DNA of 64,000 nt, from contig NZ_JAVAMP010000017.1 in the NCBI RefSeq assembly GCF_030730905.1, positions 1 through 64,000 of the forward strand, read 5' to 3'. A program made the translations under genes and the position numbers. Below, piece after piece: positions 36,517-44,935 of this stretch. Below the pieces are notes generated by a model. It was not told the origin of the DNA, made no database searches, and worked only from the letters and a program-made list of their open reading frames with translations. Each line of letters opens with the position of its first letter. Within the stretch, counting starts at the first letter, position 1. Origin of the DNA: Chengkuizengella axinellae. Lineage in GTDB: Bacteria > Bacillota > Bacilli > Paenibacillales > KCTC-33759.

Positions 36517-36744
36517 TTATCCTCGTCTAATCCAAAACTTAAACAATCCATCCGCTTCAGTTGACTCCAACAATTCATGACCCGTTGATTTAACCCAAGC
36601 AGCTAAATCATTTTTAGCCCCTTTATCAGTTGCGTGGATCTCTAAAATGTCACCTGACTGTAAACCTTCTATCGCTTTTTTAGTTTTCACGATAGGCATC
36701 GGACAAGCTAAACCTTTAGCATCTAATACTTTTGTTGCTTTCAT
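36517..36744 (-). CDS. TusA family sulfurtransfer protein (YrkI-like)
   Basis: 75 residues. VLDAKGLACPMPIVKTKKAI carries the conserved Cys-Pro-x-Pro that accepts persulfide sulfur; the end FKFWIRRG is typical. Start ATG 36744 follows AAAGGGGAATGAAA. It is the last gene of the minus-strand sulfur operon, 16 bases after the rhodanese-dioxygenase gene. It is nearly identical in its core to the TusA half of the fusion at 38680-39252, indicating duplication. Confidence 0.93.
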   Translation of the reverse strand: MKATKVLDAKGLACPMPIVKTKKAIEGLQSGDILEIHATDKGAKNDLAAWVKSTGHELLESTEADGLFKFWIRRG

Positions 36745-36760
36745 ATTTTCATTCCCCTTT

Positions 36761-37894
36761 TTAATGAGTATGGTGTACTGCACAACGATTGGGACCAATT
36801 TCTAGCTCCTGCTGTTTTTCTTCAGCTGCTTTTTCCACACCTCGATTTATTCCAATAATTTCTTCAAAATTTGGAGGTGTTTCAGAGCTGGCAGATTGTG
36901 CAACATGTTCTACAAAATCTTCTATGCTTTGATTAGACATGATTTCGTTTTGCTTTCTAATTTCGCCTAATGTCTCTCCAATATACCCTGCTCTATTTAC
37001 TTCATCTTCAAAATCAGCATAATGTGAAGGTAAAACAATCACATCATCAGTGATTTGAGATACTTTATTGTAAACCGTATCGTATAAGTCTTTAGCCCAT
37101 TCTCTAGCCTTACCTCCTAAATCGGGTCTACCTAATCCGCTCACAAAGATGGTATCACCAGAGAATAATAATTTGTCATTTACAAAGAAGGATACGCTAC
37201 CCGGTGTATGACCTGGTGTTTTTATAGCAATTACCTCCAATGAAACTTGTTCAAAATCTATCTTGTTGTAGTTTTCTAATGCCTTGAAGTCAAATACAGC
37301 ACCTTCACTTTTCATCAAGTAATAGTTAGCACCTGTTTCTTCAGCAAGTACGCGCCCTCCTGAGATATGATCTGCATGAAGATGAGAATCTACGATATGA
37401 GTAATTTTCACATCTTCGTCTTCAGCTGCTTTTTTATAAATCTCTGTAAATCTTGAAGGATCAACGATGAGAGCTTCTTCGCCTGACACAACCATATAAG
37501 ATAAACATCCCTTACCTACTCGAACAAACTGGAACACTGTCATTTTGTCATCTTTATATACTTCTTTTTTATAGAGATATTCGCTCCAAGATTTCATACC
37601 TCCTTTTAAATATGACGTAGCTAACCCCTTGTCGCTTAACATCTCCGCTACCATTTTAGATGAACCTTCTTTGGCACATACAACAATGATTTCTTTATCT
37701 TTTGGAATTTGATCCATGATTTCTTCTACTCCATCGATGAGATCAAAATAAGGAACATTTAAATATTTAATTTGTTTGCCTTCAATTTTCCAATCTTTAA
37801 AATCGTCCGTATTTCTCACATCTAAAATAAACAACTCTTCACCATTCAACACTTGATCAAATATTTCTTTTGCCGTTTTTACTGTTACGCTCAT
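36761..37894 (-). CDS. Rhodanese / metallo-beta-lactamase persulfide dioxygenase fusion (YrkH-like)
   Basis: 377 residues. N-terminal rhodanese domain (~1-105) with Cys in IVVCAKEGSS, then an ETHE1-type MBL domain: HIVDSHLHADHISGG (metal motif HxHxDH), TPGHTPGS, FSGDTIFVSGLGRPD and LPSHYAD. It should oxidise persulfide to sulfite and move sulfane sulfur. In S. aureus CstB the two domains are in the opposite order. The C-terminal tail ends RCAVHHTH, possibly another metal site. ATG 37894 follows GAGGAG by eight bases. Confidence 0.93.
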   Translation of the reverse strand: MSVTVKTAKEIFDQVLNGEELFILDVRNTDDFKDWKIEGKQIKYLNVPYFDLIDGVEEIMDQIPKDKEIIVVCAKEGSSKMVAEMLSDKGLATSYLKGGMKSWSEYLYKKEVYKDDKMTVFQFVRVGKGCLSYMVVSGEEALIVDPSRFTEIYKKAAEDEDVKITHIVDSHLHADHISGGRVLAEETGANYYLMKSEGAVFDFKALENYNKIDFEQVSLEVIAIKTPGHTPGSVSFFVNDKLLFSGDTIFVSGLGRPDLGGKAREWAKDLYDTVYNKVSQITDDVIVLPSHYADFEDEVNRAGYIGETLGEIRKQNEIMSNQSIEDFVEHVAQSASSETPPNFEEIIGINRGVEKAAEEKQQELEIGPNRCAVHHTH

Positions 37895-37967
37895 TTTTTT
37901 CACTCCTCATTTTTTTCATATTATATAATTTTTTTTATATTAGTATCAGATCATTCCTAAGCTCTTT

Positions 37968-38363
37968 TTAGAATGTTAACGTTACATTTGCGTCCTTAGC
38001 AAAATCGAGAAATGTCACTGCCCCGCCTACATCAATACCTGAAATTAAGTCTTCTTTTTTTACATTCATAACATCCATTGTCATTTGACAGGCAATCATT
38101 TTCACACCTAAATCTTTTGCCATGAGAAGAAGCTCATCAATACTAGGAACTTGTGCCGCTTTAAACCCTTCTTGAAAATGTTCTTTTCCCTCTGGCAATG
38201 GAAGTTGTCCACTTGCCTCTTTTTGAATTAGATTTAAACCTTCAAAAGTAAAGAATATCCCTACCTCTGCATCTGTTGCAGCTGATGCAGTTGCAATATT
38301 AAAAACTTTATAGGCATCAAATAAACCTCCGTTGGATGCGATAATAGCTACTTTATTTGACAT
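37968..38363 (-). CDS. DsrE/DsrF-family sulfurtransferase-like protein
   Basis: 131 residues. Alpha/beta fold with the conserved Cys in MIACQMTMDVM, the sulfur-accepting position of the DsrE2 group; the N-terminus reads KVAIIASNGGLFDAYKVF. ATG 38363 is ten bases after GGAGGG. It is paralogous to the first gene of the operon (40067-40537), with which it shares the same C-terminal logic (VKM/LIACxMTMD, then GGA/VA). Confidence 0.9.
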   Translation of the reverse strand: MSNKVAIIASNGGLFDAYKVFNIATASAATDAEVGIFFTFEGLNLIQKEASGQLPLPEGKEHFQEGFKAAQVPSIDELLLMAKDLGVKMIACQMTMDVMNVKKEDLISGIDVGGAVTFLDFAKDANVTLTF

Positions 38364-38411
38364 GATAAAACCCTCCTGTTTTATTTCATCATTTTTATTC
38401 ATTCAAATTGA

Positions 38412-38648
38412 TTATTCTTGAATAAATTCCAGTATTCTTTTTTGATCAAAACCTAATACCCAATGTCCATTGACCTCGGCTTGTGGAACACCTAGCTGCC
38501 CTGTAGTATTGATTAATTTTTCTGCTGCTGCGGCATCCTTCTCAAGGTTTATTTCTTTAAAAGGAAGATCTTGCTCGTTAAGAAAGTTTTTTAATAATAC
38601 ACAATAAGGACAGGTAGACGTGGTGTAGACTGTAATTTGGTTTTTCAT
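38412..38648 (-). CDS. Glutaredoxin-like protein
   Basis: 78 residues. Thioredoxin fold with active site TCPYC at residues ~12-15 and the cis-Pro in LGVPQAEV. It probably reduces persulfides or mixed disulfides formed by the neighbouring sulfurtransferases. Good ribosome site AAGGAGG. Located 31 bases after the TusA-rhodanese gene. Confidence 0.93.
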   Translation of the reverse strand: MKNQITVYTTSTCPYCVLLKNFLNEQDLPFKEINLEKDAAAAEKLINTTGQLGVPQAEVNGHWVLGFDQKRILEFIQE

Positions 38649-38679
38649 ATGAATGCCTCCTTCTTCATTTTGTAAGACC

Positions 38680-39252
38680 TTACGTAATTAAACTCTTAGT
38701 TTGACCCTTCCATTCTGTCATTCCAGGAACAACATTAAATACTTTTTCAAACCCTGATTGAGTTAATTTTTGTGCTGCAAGGTCACTTCGGTTTCCTGTC
38801 CGGCAAATCACAAACATTTCTGCACCTTTATTTAAATTACTCATTCGTTGATCCAGTTCACCAAACGGAATTGAAATAGCACCAGGAATATGATTAAATG
38901 CAAATTCTGAAGGCTCTCTAACATCAAGAATGATGATCTGCTCATTACTCCCTAGTTTTTTAGCTAAATCCTCATTATCAATCAAATGTGGATGTTGTAT
39001 TTCTTTTATTTCTTCACCCCCTTTTCTTACAAAATGGTGTATCACATTCCCTTTGTGAACCGTCCCAATATATTGATGACCAGTATTTTCACACCAAGCT
39101 TTTAAGTCTGCCGTTGAACCTTTATCCGTTGCTTCGATTTCCAAAACTTGACCTGGTTCCAATTCATTGATTGTTTTTTTGGTTTTTACGATTGGCATTG
39201 GACATGCAAGTCCTTTTGCGTCTAATACTTTATCTGTCTGAATATTTGTCAC
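38680..39252 (-). CDS. TusA-rhodanese fusion (YrkF/CstA-like)
   Basis: 190 residues. An N-terminal TusA domain (VLDAKGLACPMPIVKTKKTI) is joined to a rhodanese domain with active loop ICRTGNRSDLA. It relays sulfane sulfur. I chose the GTG at 39252 because GGAGG lies eight bases upstream; an upstream ATG overlaps that site. A CstR-like operator lies 77 bases upstream, suggesting an internal promoter. Confidence 0.92.
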   Translation of the reverse strand: MTNIQTDKVLDAKGLACPMPIVKTKKTINELEPGQVLEIEATDKGSTADLKAWCENTGHQYIGTVHKGNVIHHFVRKGGEEIKEIQHPHLIDNEDLAKKLGSNEQIIILDVREPSEFAFNHIPGAISIPFGELDQRMSNLNKGAEMFVICRTGNRSDLAAQKLTQSGFEKVFNVVPGMTEWKGQTKSLIT

Positions 39253-39328
39253 AAATAAAACCTCCATATATTTATTTAGAATAAGTCTATCTAAGATGCC
39301 ATTGAATTCTTCATTTAAGGATGACAAT

Positions 39329-39344
39329 ATACCTGGTAGGGTAT
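39329..39344 (-). promoter_or_regulatory. Second CstR-like operator inside the sulfur operon
   Basis: ATACCTGGTAGGGTAT shares ATACC at the left and GGGTAT at the right with the operator at 40567. It falls between the rhodanese stop (39349) and the TusA-rhodanese start, where an internal promoter could sit. Confidence 0.6.
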
Positions 39345-39348
39345 TTGT

Positions 39349-39660
39349 TCAATCAAAATTTTTTTGTACTACTTTCCCTTCCCATTCCAACATACCACCT
39401 ACCATATTCTTCACATGAAACCCTTGACTTTCAAGAAACTGTGCAGCTATTCCACTTCGATTCCCTGAACGACATACCATAATATATTCTTTTGATTTAT
39501 CCAACTCATGAAGACGAAATTCCAACAAACCTAATGGAATATGTGTTACCCCAGGTATGACACCTTGCAGAACTTCATCAACTTCACGAACATCAATGAG
39601 ATGAATTAATTCATGATCATCTAGTTTTTTCTCCACTTCTTTTGTTGTAACAATATCCAT
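39349..39660 (-). CDS. Rhodanese-like domain protein
   Basis: 103 residues, a single rhodanese domain: HLIDVREVDE, GVTHIPLG and the catalytic loop MVCRSGNRSGIA. ATG 39660 follows TTGGAG by nine bases. Cytoplasmic. It lies 23 bases after a membrane-anchored rhodanese on the same strand. Confidence 0.93.
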   Translation of the reverse strand: MDIVTTKEVEKKLDDHELIHLIDVREVDEVLQGVIPGVTHIPLGLLEFRLHELDKSKEYIMVCRSGNRSGIAAQFLESQGFHVKNMVGGMLEWEGKVVQKNFD

Positions 39661-39683
39661 ATGAATAATCTCCAATCTTTAGT

Positions 39684-40040
39684 TTACCAACTACTTAATC
39701 CACCTTTTACATTAGTAATTTGTTTAAAACCTTGTTTTTTCAGTATTCTGCTAGCTTGTTGACTCCTTGCACCACTTTGACAAATGACCACAACTTCCTT
39801 TTCTTTAGATAATCCATTTCCCTTTTTAGAAACTTCATGTAACGGGATATTTTTAAACTTTTTAATGTGGTTCCTGCGATATTCTTCTGTAGAACGAACA
39901 TCAATAAATTGTTTGTTCGAATCCTCAAGTTCAAGCTTCAACTGTGACGTTGTAATTTGTTTCACACCTTTTGGTGAACGTCGCTGTAAAATAAAAATCA
40001 AAATAATGCCTGCTATAATAACAATACTAACAATATCCAT
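39684..40040 (-). CDS. Membrane-anchored rhodanese
   Basis: 118 residues. One N-terminal helix (MDIVSIVIIAGIILIFIL) tethers a rhodanese domain with FIDVRSTEEY and active loop ICQSGARSQQ to the membrane. Starts after AAAAGGAG. It probably handles sulfane sulfur at the inner face. Confidence 0.92.
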   Translation of the reverse strand: MDIVSIVIIAGIILIFILQRRSPKGVKQITTSQLKLELEDSNKQFIDVRSTEEYRRNHIKKFKNIPLHEVSKKGNGLSKEKEVVVICQSGARSQQASRILKKQGFKQITNVKGGLSSW

Positions 40041-40066
40041 ATTTACTCCTTTTACTAGACCTTCAA

Positions 40067-40537
40067 TTAAATAAACAAGTTCACATTGCCATCTTCAGCA
40101 TCAGCTAAATAAGCGGCAACTCCACCATATTCAATGTCATTCAATAGTTCTTCCTTTTGTAATCCTAATAAGTCCATGGTCATCGTACAGGCAACTAACT
40201 TTACGCCCTGTTCTTGGGCCATCTCTATTAATTGTTCTGGAGGCAATACATTGTGTTTTTTCATTACCTGTTTAATCATTTTCGGACCCATTCCAGCAAA
40301 ATTCATTTTGGAAAGACTCATTTTGTCTACTCCTTGTGGCATAAAACGGCCAAACATCTTTTCTAGAAATCCTTTTTTGGTCAGCACATTTTCTTCCTTA
40401 CGCAAAGCGTTTAATCCCCAAAATGTATGGAAAATGGTAACCTCATGATCATAAGCAGCCGCTCCATTAGCAATAATATAAGCAGCCATTGCTTTGTCAT
40501 AATCACCACTGAACAATACAATTGTTGTTTTTTTCAT
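40067..40537 (-). CDS. DsrE-family protein, first gene of the sulfur operon (YrkE-like)
   Basis: 156 residues. N-terminal KKTTIVLFSGDYDKAMAAYIIANGA, conserved Cys in LVACTMTMDLLG and C-terminal YGGVAAYLADA. It corresponds to YrkE, which opens the yrkE-yrkF-yrkH-yrkI sulfur operon of B. subtilis. Ribosome site AAAGGAGGTGA. The promoter and CstR operator are 30-80 bases upstream. Confidence 0.92.
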   Translation of the reverse strand: MKKTTIVLFSGDYDKAMAAYIIANGAAAYDHEVTIFHTFWGLNALRKEENVLTKKGFLEKMFGRFMPQGVDKMSLSKMNFAGMGPKMIKQVMKKHNVLPPEQLIEMAQEQGVKLVACTMTMDLLGLQKEELLNDIEYGGVAAYLADAEDGNVNLFI

Positions 40538-40566
40538 TAGTTTGCGTCACCTCCTTTTTAATACCT

Positions 40567-40615
40567 ATACCCCTAAGGGTATCTTTATCATAAATCTAAT
40601 TTTACATTTCGTCAA
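40567..40615 (-). promoter_or_regulatory. Promoter and CstR operator of the sulfur operon
   Basis: Minus strand: -35 TTGACG (40610-40615), 17-base spacer, -10 TATGAT (40587-40592), then the palindrome ATACCCCTAAGGGTAT (40567-40582) starting four bases after the -10. The palindrome has the form of CsoR/CstR operators. Repressor binding there would block initiation until CstR is modified by persulfide. Confidence 0.85.
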
Positions 40616-40696
40616 CAACATTTTGAATGTTTCCATAAAAAACCACCGATACTAATGGCATATAAAGATAGAAATTGAAGAAGGGAGGGGAGACAA

Positions 40697-41791
40697 ATGA
40701 AGAGTAATACAGACTTCATATCACCTACACAGTTAATGTTGCTAATGATTACGTCGGTTGGATTAATTAATCATGTTCTTATCATCCCTGTTTTATTAGA
40801 AACTGCTCAACGTGATGCTTGGATATCTGTACTTATAAACCTCATTATTTATTCTATATGGATTCCAATTATTATTTATATAAAAAAAAGAACAAAGCAA
40901 AAAAACATTCATGAATTTATTGAATCAAAACTTGGAAAAGTAATAACGAAAGCTCTGTTTATCTTTATTGTTGTACATTTATTTCTACTGTCTACAACAA
41001 CGTTAATTGCTACAATTCGTTGGACTATCCTGACTTTTTTACCTGAAACACCGATGTTTATGCTGACAATCACTTTTATATTGTTATGCTTTTTTACAGT
41101 AATCACTAGTTTAAGAACGATTACAAATATGAATATGCTGCTGCTGCCAGTTGTTGTTATTTTAGGTTTTTTTGTCTCCTTTTCTAATACACAATACAAA
41201 GACTATTCATTGTTAACCCCTATATTAGAACATGGCTTCCAACCTGTTCTTATCGGAATGATGCTCTCAGGATCAGGTTTAGTAGAACTATTTATCATCC
41301 TTTTTTTGCAGCACAAAGTTCATTCTAAAATCAAACTTTTTCCCGTGTTGTTAACTGGAATCTCTTTAGTTTTCCTTACACTGGGACCCTTAATTGGCTC
41401 TATTACAATATTTGGTCCTGAGGAAGCACAAAAAATGAGAGCTCCTGCATTCGAACAGTGGCGAATGGTCACGCTTGGACGTTTTGTAGAGCATGTAGAT
41501 TTTTTATCTATTTATCAATGGTTGGCTGGTGCTTATATTCGCATCTCTTTATTCATGTTTATCATTCCAGAAACACTGAACATCAAAAAACAAAAAAATA
41601 AAGTTTGGCTTACACTCATTTTATTTATGATCATGGTCATCATTGTTCAATTACCATTTAGTGATATGCAATTAGCTAGTGTGTTATATGGATTTTTCAT
41701 GCCTTATTCCTTCTGGTTTATGTTTATCATTTCAATATTAGTAGGAATATTAGTTTCTGTACAAAATAAGATGAAGCCAAAAAGAAATTAA
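40697..41791 (+). CDS. Spore germination receptor B subunit (second ger operon)
   Basis: 364 residues, about ten membrane helices, typical GerB length. The start FISPTQLMLLMITSVGLINHVLIIP and LLTPILEHGFQP match the family. AAGGGAGGGGAG precedes the ATG. First gene of a B-A-C operon, divergent from the sulfur operon; the CstR operator lies 115-130 bases away and faces the other way. Confidence 0.92.
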   Translation: MKSNTDFISPTQLMLLMITSVGLINHVLIIPVLLETAQRDAWISVLINLIIYSIWIPIIIYIKKRTKQKNIHEFIESKLGKVITKALFIFIVVHLFLLSTTTLIATIRWTILTFLPETPMFMLTITFILLCFFTVITSLRTITNMNMLLLPVVVILGFFVSFSNTQYKDYSLLTPILEHGFQPVLIGMMLSGSGLVELFIILFLQHKVHSKIKLFPVLLTGISLVFLTLGPLIGSITIFGPEEAQKMRAPAFEQWRMVTLGRFVEHVDFLSIYQWLAGAYIRISLFMFIIPETLNIKKQKNKVWLTLILFMIMVIIVQLPFSDMQLASVLYGFFMPYSFWFMFIISILVGILVSVQNKMKPKRN

Positions 41792-41847
41792 AAAGCATAC
41801 GGATACTTCAATATAAAATAAAACTTAAATTAAGGGAAACTACAGCT

Positions 41848-43272
41848 ATGGTCATACCAAAAAAAACTAGTCAAAATCATTTTAAAGAACAAACGATAAA
41901 AGATACATTCCAATCCTGTTTTGATGTTAAACATCAAACTTTTCATTTTCAATCCAGTTCAAAAGATTATCTTGTCATGTTTACATACTGTGAAGGGCTT
42001 TATGATTACGATAAACTCAATAAAGTCATCATTCCTGAGCTTCGTCATTTTTTTGAATCAATGGAAAAGGAAAAATTAACAGATGATTTGATTATAAATG
42101 ATTTAAAAATCGCCACATTACAGAAGGTTGAAACTAAAGAAAAAATGATTTCTAAAGTTTTAATTGGTGAAGTATTGATTTACTTTCAAGAACAAAAAAC
42201 CATTTTCTCTATTGATACTTGCAATTTTCCTAAACGTGATCCACAGGATTCCACTACCGATGTACCTATTAAAGGATCAAGAGATGGATTTATTGAAGAT
42301 TTAACCACCAACATTGCGTTGATCCGCAAAAGATTACCTTCAACCTCCCTGCATTATGATCAATACTCTTTTGGAGAAAAAACGAACACAAAAGTAGGAT
42401 TGCTCTATATTGATGATAAAATTGATCCACACGTACTGAAGAAATTAAAAAACAAACTATCAAAAATTAAAACAGAGGCCATCTATAGTACTAAACAAGT
42501 AAAGGAGTTAGTTGGAGATATTAAATCCCCTTTATTTCCGATATTCAGCTATTCGGGCAGACCTGATTTTACAGTTCATTCTCTGATGAATGGTCGTTTT
42601 GTGCTTATCGTAGACGGATTACCATCAGTCATCATAGGACCTGCTGATTTCATGTTTTTGCTGGATAGCGGTGAGGATAAAGAAATGATTACTATTTTTG
42701 GTTTATTTGAGAGAGCTATGAGAATCATCGGATTTTTGATGGCAACTTTTCTCCCTGGTTTCTGGGTTGCATTAGTGTCCTTTCATCATGCCCAAATTCC
42801 CTTTGCACTGCTTGCCACCATTGTCGAATCAAGGCGCGGGGTTCCTTTCCCTTCAGCTTTAGAGGTATTCATTATGCTGATGTTATTTGAAATTTTTAGG
42901 GAAGCTGGCATGAGACTCCCCGTTGGAATAGGTCAGACTTTAAGTGTTGTAGGAGGACTGATTATTGGAGATGCTGCTATTGCTGCGGGAATTACCAATG
43001 CTACAACAATGGTCATTATTGCTGTTGCTGTTGTTTCAACCTATACCTTAGTTAATCAATCTTTAGTAGGGGCAATTAGTGTAATTCGGTATTTTATTCT
43101 TTTTGTATCTTCCATTTTGGGGATATGGGGATTCTTTTTATCCTCTTTTACGATCCTACTTTATTTAGCCAATTTAAGACCCTTTGGTGTCAATTATCTT
43201 ACAATGACATCAAAGAGCCCTCGTGAATTTATGAAAACATACTTTAGAATTCCTTGGAGAAACAACTCATAA
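41848..43272 (+). CDS. Spore germination receptor A subunit (second ger operon)
   Basis: 474 residues. GSRDGFIEDLTTNIALIRKRL, FPIFSYSGRPDFTVHSLMNG, RRGVPFPSALEVFIMLMLFE and RLPVGIGQTLSVVGGLIIGDAA are GerA motifs. It is shorter at both ends than the A subunit at 27400. The ribosome site (AAGGGAAA) is weaker, and the gene lies 56 bases after the B gene. Confidence 0.94.
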   Translation: MVIPKKTSQNHFKEQTIKDTFQSCFDVKHQTFHFQSSSKDYLVMFTYCEGLYDYDKLNKVIIPELRHFFESMEKEKLTDDLIINDLKIATLQKVETKEKMISKVLIGEVLIYFQEQKTIFSIDTCNFPKRDPQDSTTDVPIKGSRDGFIEDLTTNIALIRKRLPSTSLHYDQYSFGEKTNTKVGLLYIDDKIDPHVLKKLKNKLSKIKTEAIYSTKQVKELVGDIKSPLFPIFSYSGRPDFTVHSLMNGRFVLIVDGLPSVIIGPADFMFLLDSGEDKEMITIFGLFERAMRIIGFLMATFLPGFWVALVSFHHAQIPFALLATIVESRRGVPFPSALEVFIMLMLFEIFREAGMRLPVGIGQTLSVVGGLIIGDAAIAAGITNATTMVIIAVAVVSTYTLVNQSLVGAISVIRYFILFVSSILGIWGFFLSSFTILLYLANLRPFGVNYLTMTSKSPREFMKTYFRIPWRNNS

Positions 43273-43306
43273 TTCTCTGCTGATTTCGAAACATAGGATG
43301 AGGTAA

Positions 43307-44440
43307 ATGCTGAAAAAACTACTTTTAATTTTATCTATTTTCATATTGCTTACAGGATGCTGGAATTCTGATGAGGTTGATCGCATGTTGTATGCACATG
43401 CTTTAGGGGTTGATTTTAAAGATAATCTCTTTGAGATTCATGTGCAATTTGTTATTTTTGGAGGTCGTGGAGGCCAAGGACGAGAAGCAGGCGGATCACT
43501 TACACCAACAGTTGAAAAAGGAACTGGAAAAACCATTGAGGAAGCACTATTTGATTTATATAAAGCTGTACCAGAAAAAGTATTTTGGGGACATTTATCT
43601 GCTATCGTTTTTTCCGATAATATGATGAAAGAAAGAGGAAAGTTGAATGACGTAATAGAAAAATTTATCCGATTCCCTGAAACTAGATATACCATTTGGA
43701 TGTACAGCAGCAGCACGGAGGCTTTGGACGAAATATTAAAAGTAGGTTCGTTTAAAGATATGAATTTATCTCCTATTTTTGGAAGATTAGGTGATCCCAA
43801 AAATAATTATGAGCAAAGCTCTTTGATTAAACCTGTAAATTTTAATGACTTATTAATTGAATTAGACGAACCTAGCTATACGTCAATCATCCCATATATT
43901 CAACTTAAATCTGAGGGTAAAGAAGAACATATCAGGTTTAATAGTGTGAGTGTCCTATATACACGCAATGAATTTAAAGGAATCTTAAAAGAAACTGAAA
44001 TTGATGGGTTCCGATGGATGCATTCAGATATTATCAATAATAATCTCTTAGTTGAAGATCAGAATAATAACCTGTTGGCATCGATTATCATTGATAAATT
44101 AAAAGTGAAAATCATTCCTGAAATAAACCATGGAGTTGTAACGTATCAAATTAAATTAAAAGCAAAAGCATACGTAAGTGAATTATTTGCAGATGTTACT
44201 CAAGAAAAGCTGACTCAATTAGCAAAGAAAAAAATTAAAGCTCAAATTTTAACAACTTACAAACTAGGATTAGACTTAAATGCAGATGTATATAGATTAA
44301 CAGAAACTTTATATCGAAAAGATCCAAAAAAATGGAAAGAGCTCACATCCAATAACAAACTGCCTTTAACAGAATCATCAGTTGAAACAGAAATAAACTT
44401 ATTAATAAAGAGTTCATCTAATTTGGAGTTAACCCCATGA
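43307..44440 (+). CDS. Spore germination receptor C subunit lipoprotein (second ger operon)
   Basis: 377 residues. Lipobox ending at Cys18 (LLTGCWNSDEVDRM); a Gly-rich loop GGRGGQGREAGGS near residue 50; then GerC domains with the final LGLDLNADVYRLTETLYRKDPKKW. GATGAGGT lies just before the start. Last gene of the operon. A short hairpin (CAGAAA/TTTCTG) follows the stop without a clear T-run. Confidence 0.93.
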   Translation: MLKKLLLILSIFILLTGCWNSDEVDRMLYAHALGVDFKDNLFEIHVQFVIFGGRGGQGREAGGSLTPTVEKGTGKTIEEALFDLYKAVPEKVFWGHLSAIVFSDNMMKERGKLNDVIEKFIRFPETRYTIWMYSSSTEALDEILKVGSFKDMNLSPIFGRLGDPKNNYEQSSLIKPVNFNDLLIELDEPSYTSIIPYIQLKSEGKEEHIRFNSVSVLYTRNEFKGILKETEIDGFRWMHSDIINNNLLVEDQNNNLLASIIIDKLKVKIIPEINHGVVTYQIKLKAKAYVSELFADVTQEKLTQLAKKKIKAQILTTYKLGLDLNADVYRLTETLYRKDPKKWKELTSNNKLPLTESSVETEINLLIKSSSNLELTP

Positions 44441-44585
44441 TAACTCTCTTACTAGGGTTCATTTTACAGAAAGAGAATTTCTGATAGAATGAGGAGATTT
44501 ATTTTCTATTGTTCTAAGGTACTTTTTTGTCTACTTTTGTCTGTTAATCTAGAATTGTTGTAATTTTACCCATGTTATAATAATA

Positions 44586-44614
44586 TTGACAGATTTGTGA
44601 CATTCAACTATAAT
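44586..44614 (+). promoter_or_regulatory. Perfect-consensus sigma-A promoter upstream of the M4 protease
   Basis: TTGACA (44586-44591), 17-base spacer, TATAAT (44609-44614). It would start RNA near 44621, about 315 bases before the protease ATG. The spacing and boxes match the housekeeping consensus exactly. Confidence 0.85.
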
Positions 44615-44620
44615 TTGAGA

Positions 44621-44935
44621 TGAGTAATCTGTTAATACATACCAGTTAATAATTATTCCCTTACATATTACTTTTACCGCATCTGTTATGGATTTATCTA
44701 CTATTAAATACTCCACTTTTTACTAGTAATCACATCTACTAGATTAGTTATTCCACTCCATGCTTTAAAAATCCATTACCTGTGTTTATTAATCTATTAA
44801 ACTATCAATGTATTTATATGCAGTCTATTTGTGATAAAAGTAATGTGAATTGTTAAACGGTTAATAAAAAAAGTGAGGTGAAATTCGTCCAATAGCAGAT
44901 ACTCAACTCTATTATATTAAAGAGGAGAGATTAAG
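44621..44935 (+). other. Long untranslated leader of the M4 protease gene
   Basis: Within the 495-base gap (44441-44935) I find the consensus promoter and then about 315 bases with no convincing open frame. Sequence is A/T-rich with repeated TTAATA/ATTAAT words; a strong ribosome site (AAGAGGAGAG) precedes the ATG. It may be a regulatory leader, or a second promoter nearer the gene may be the main one. Confidence 0.5.
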
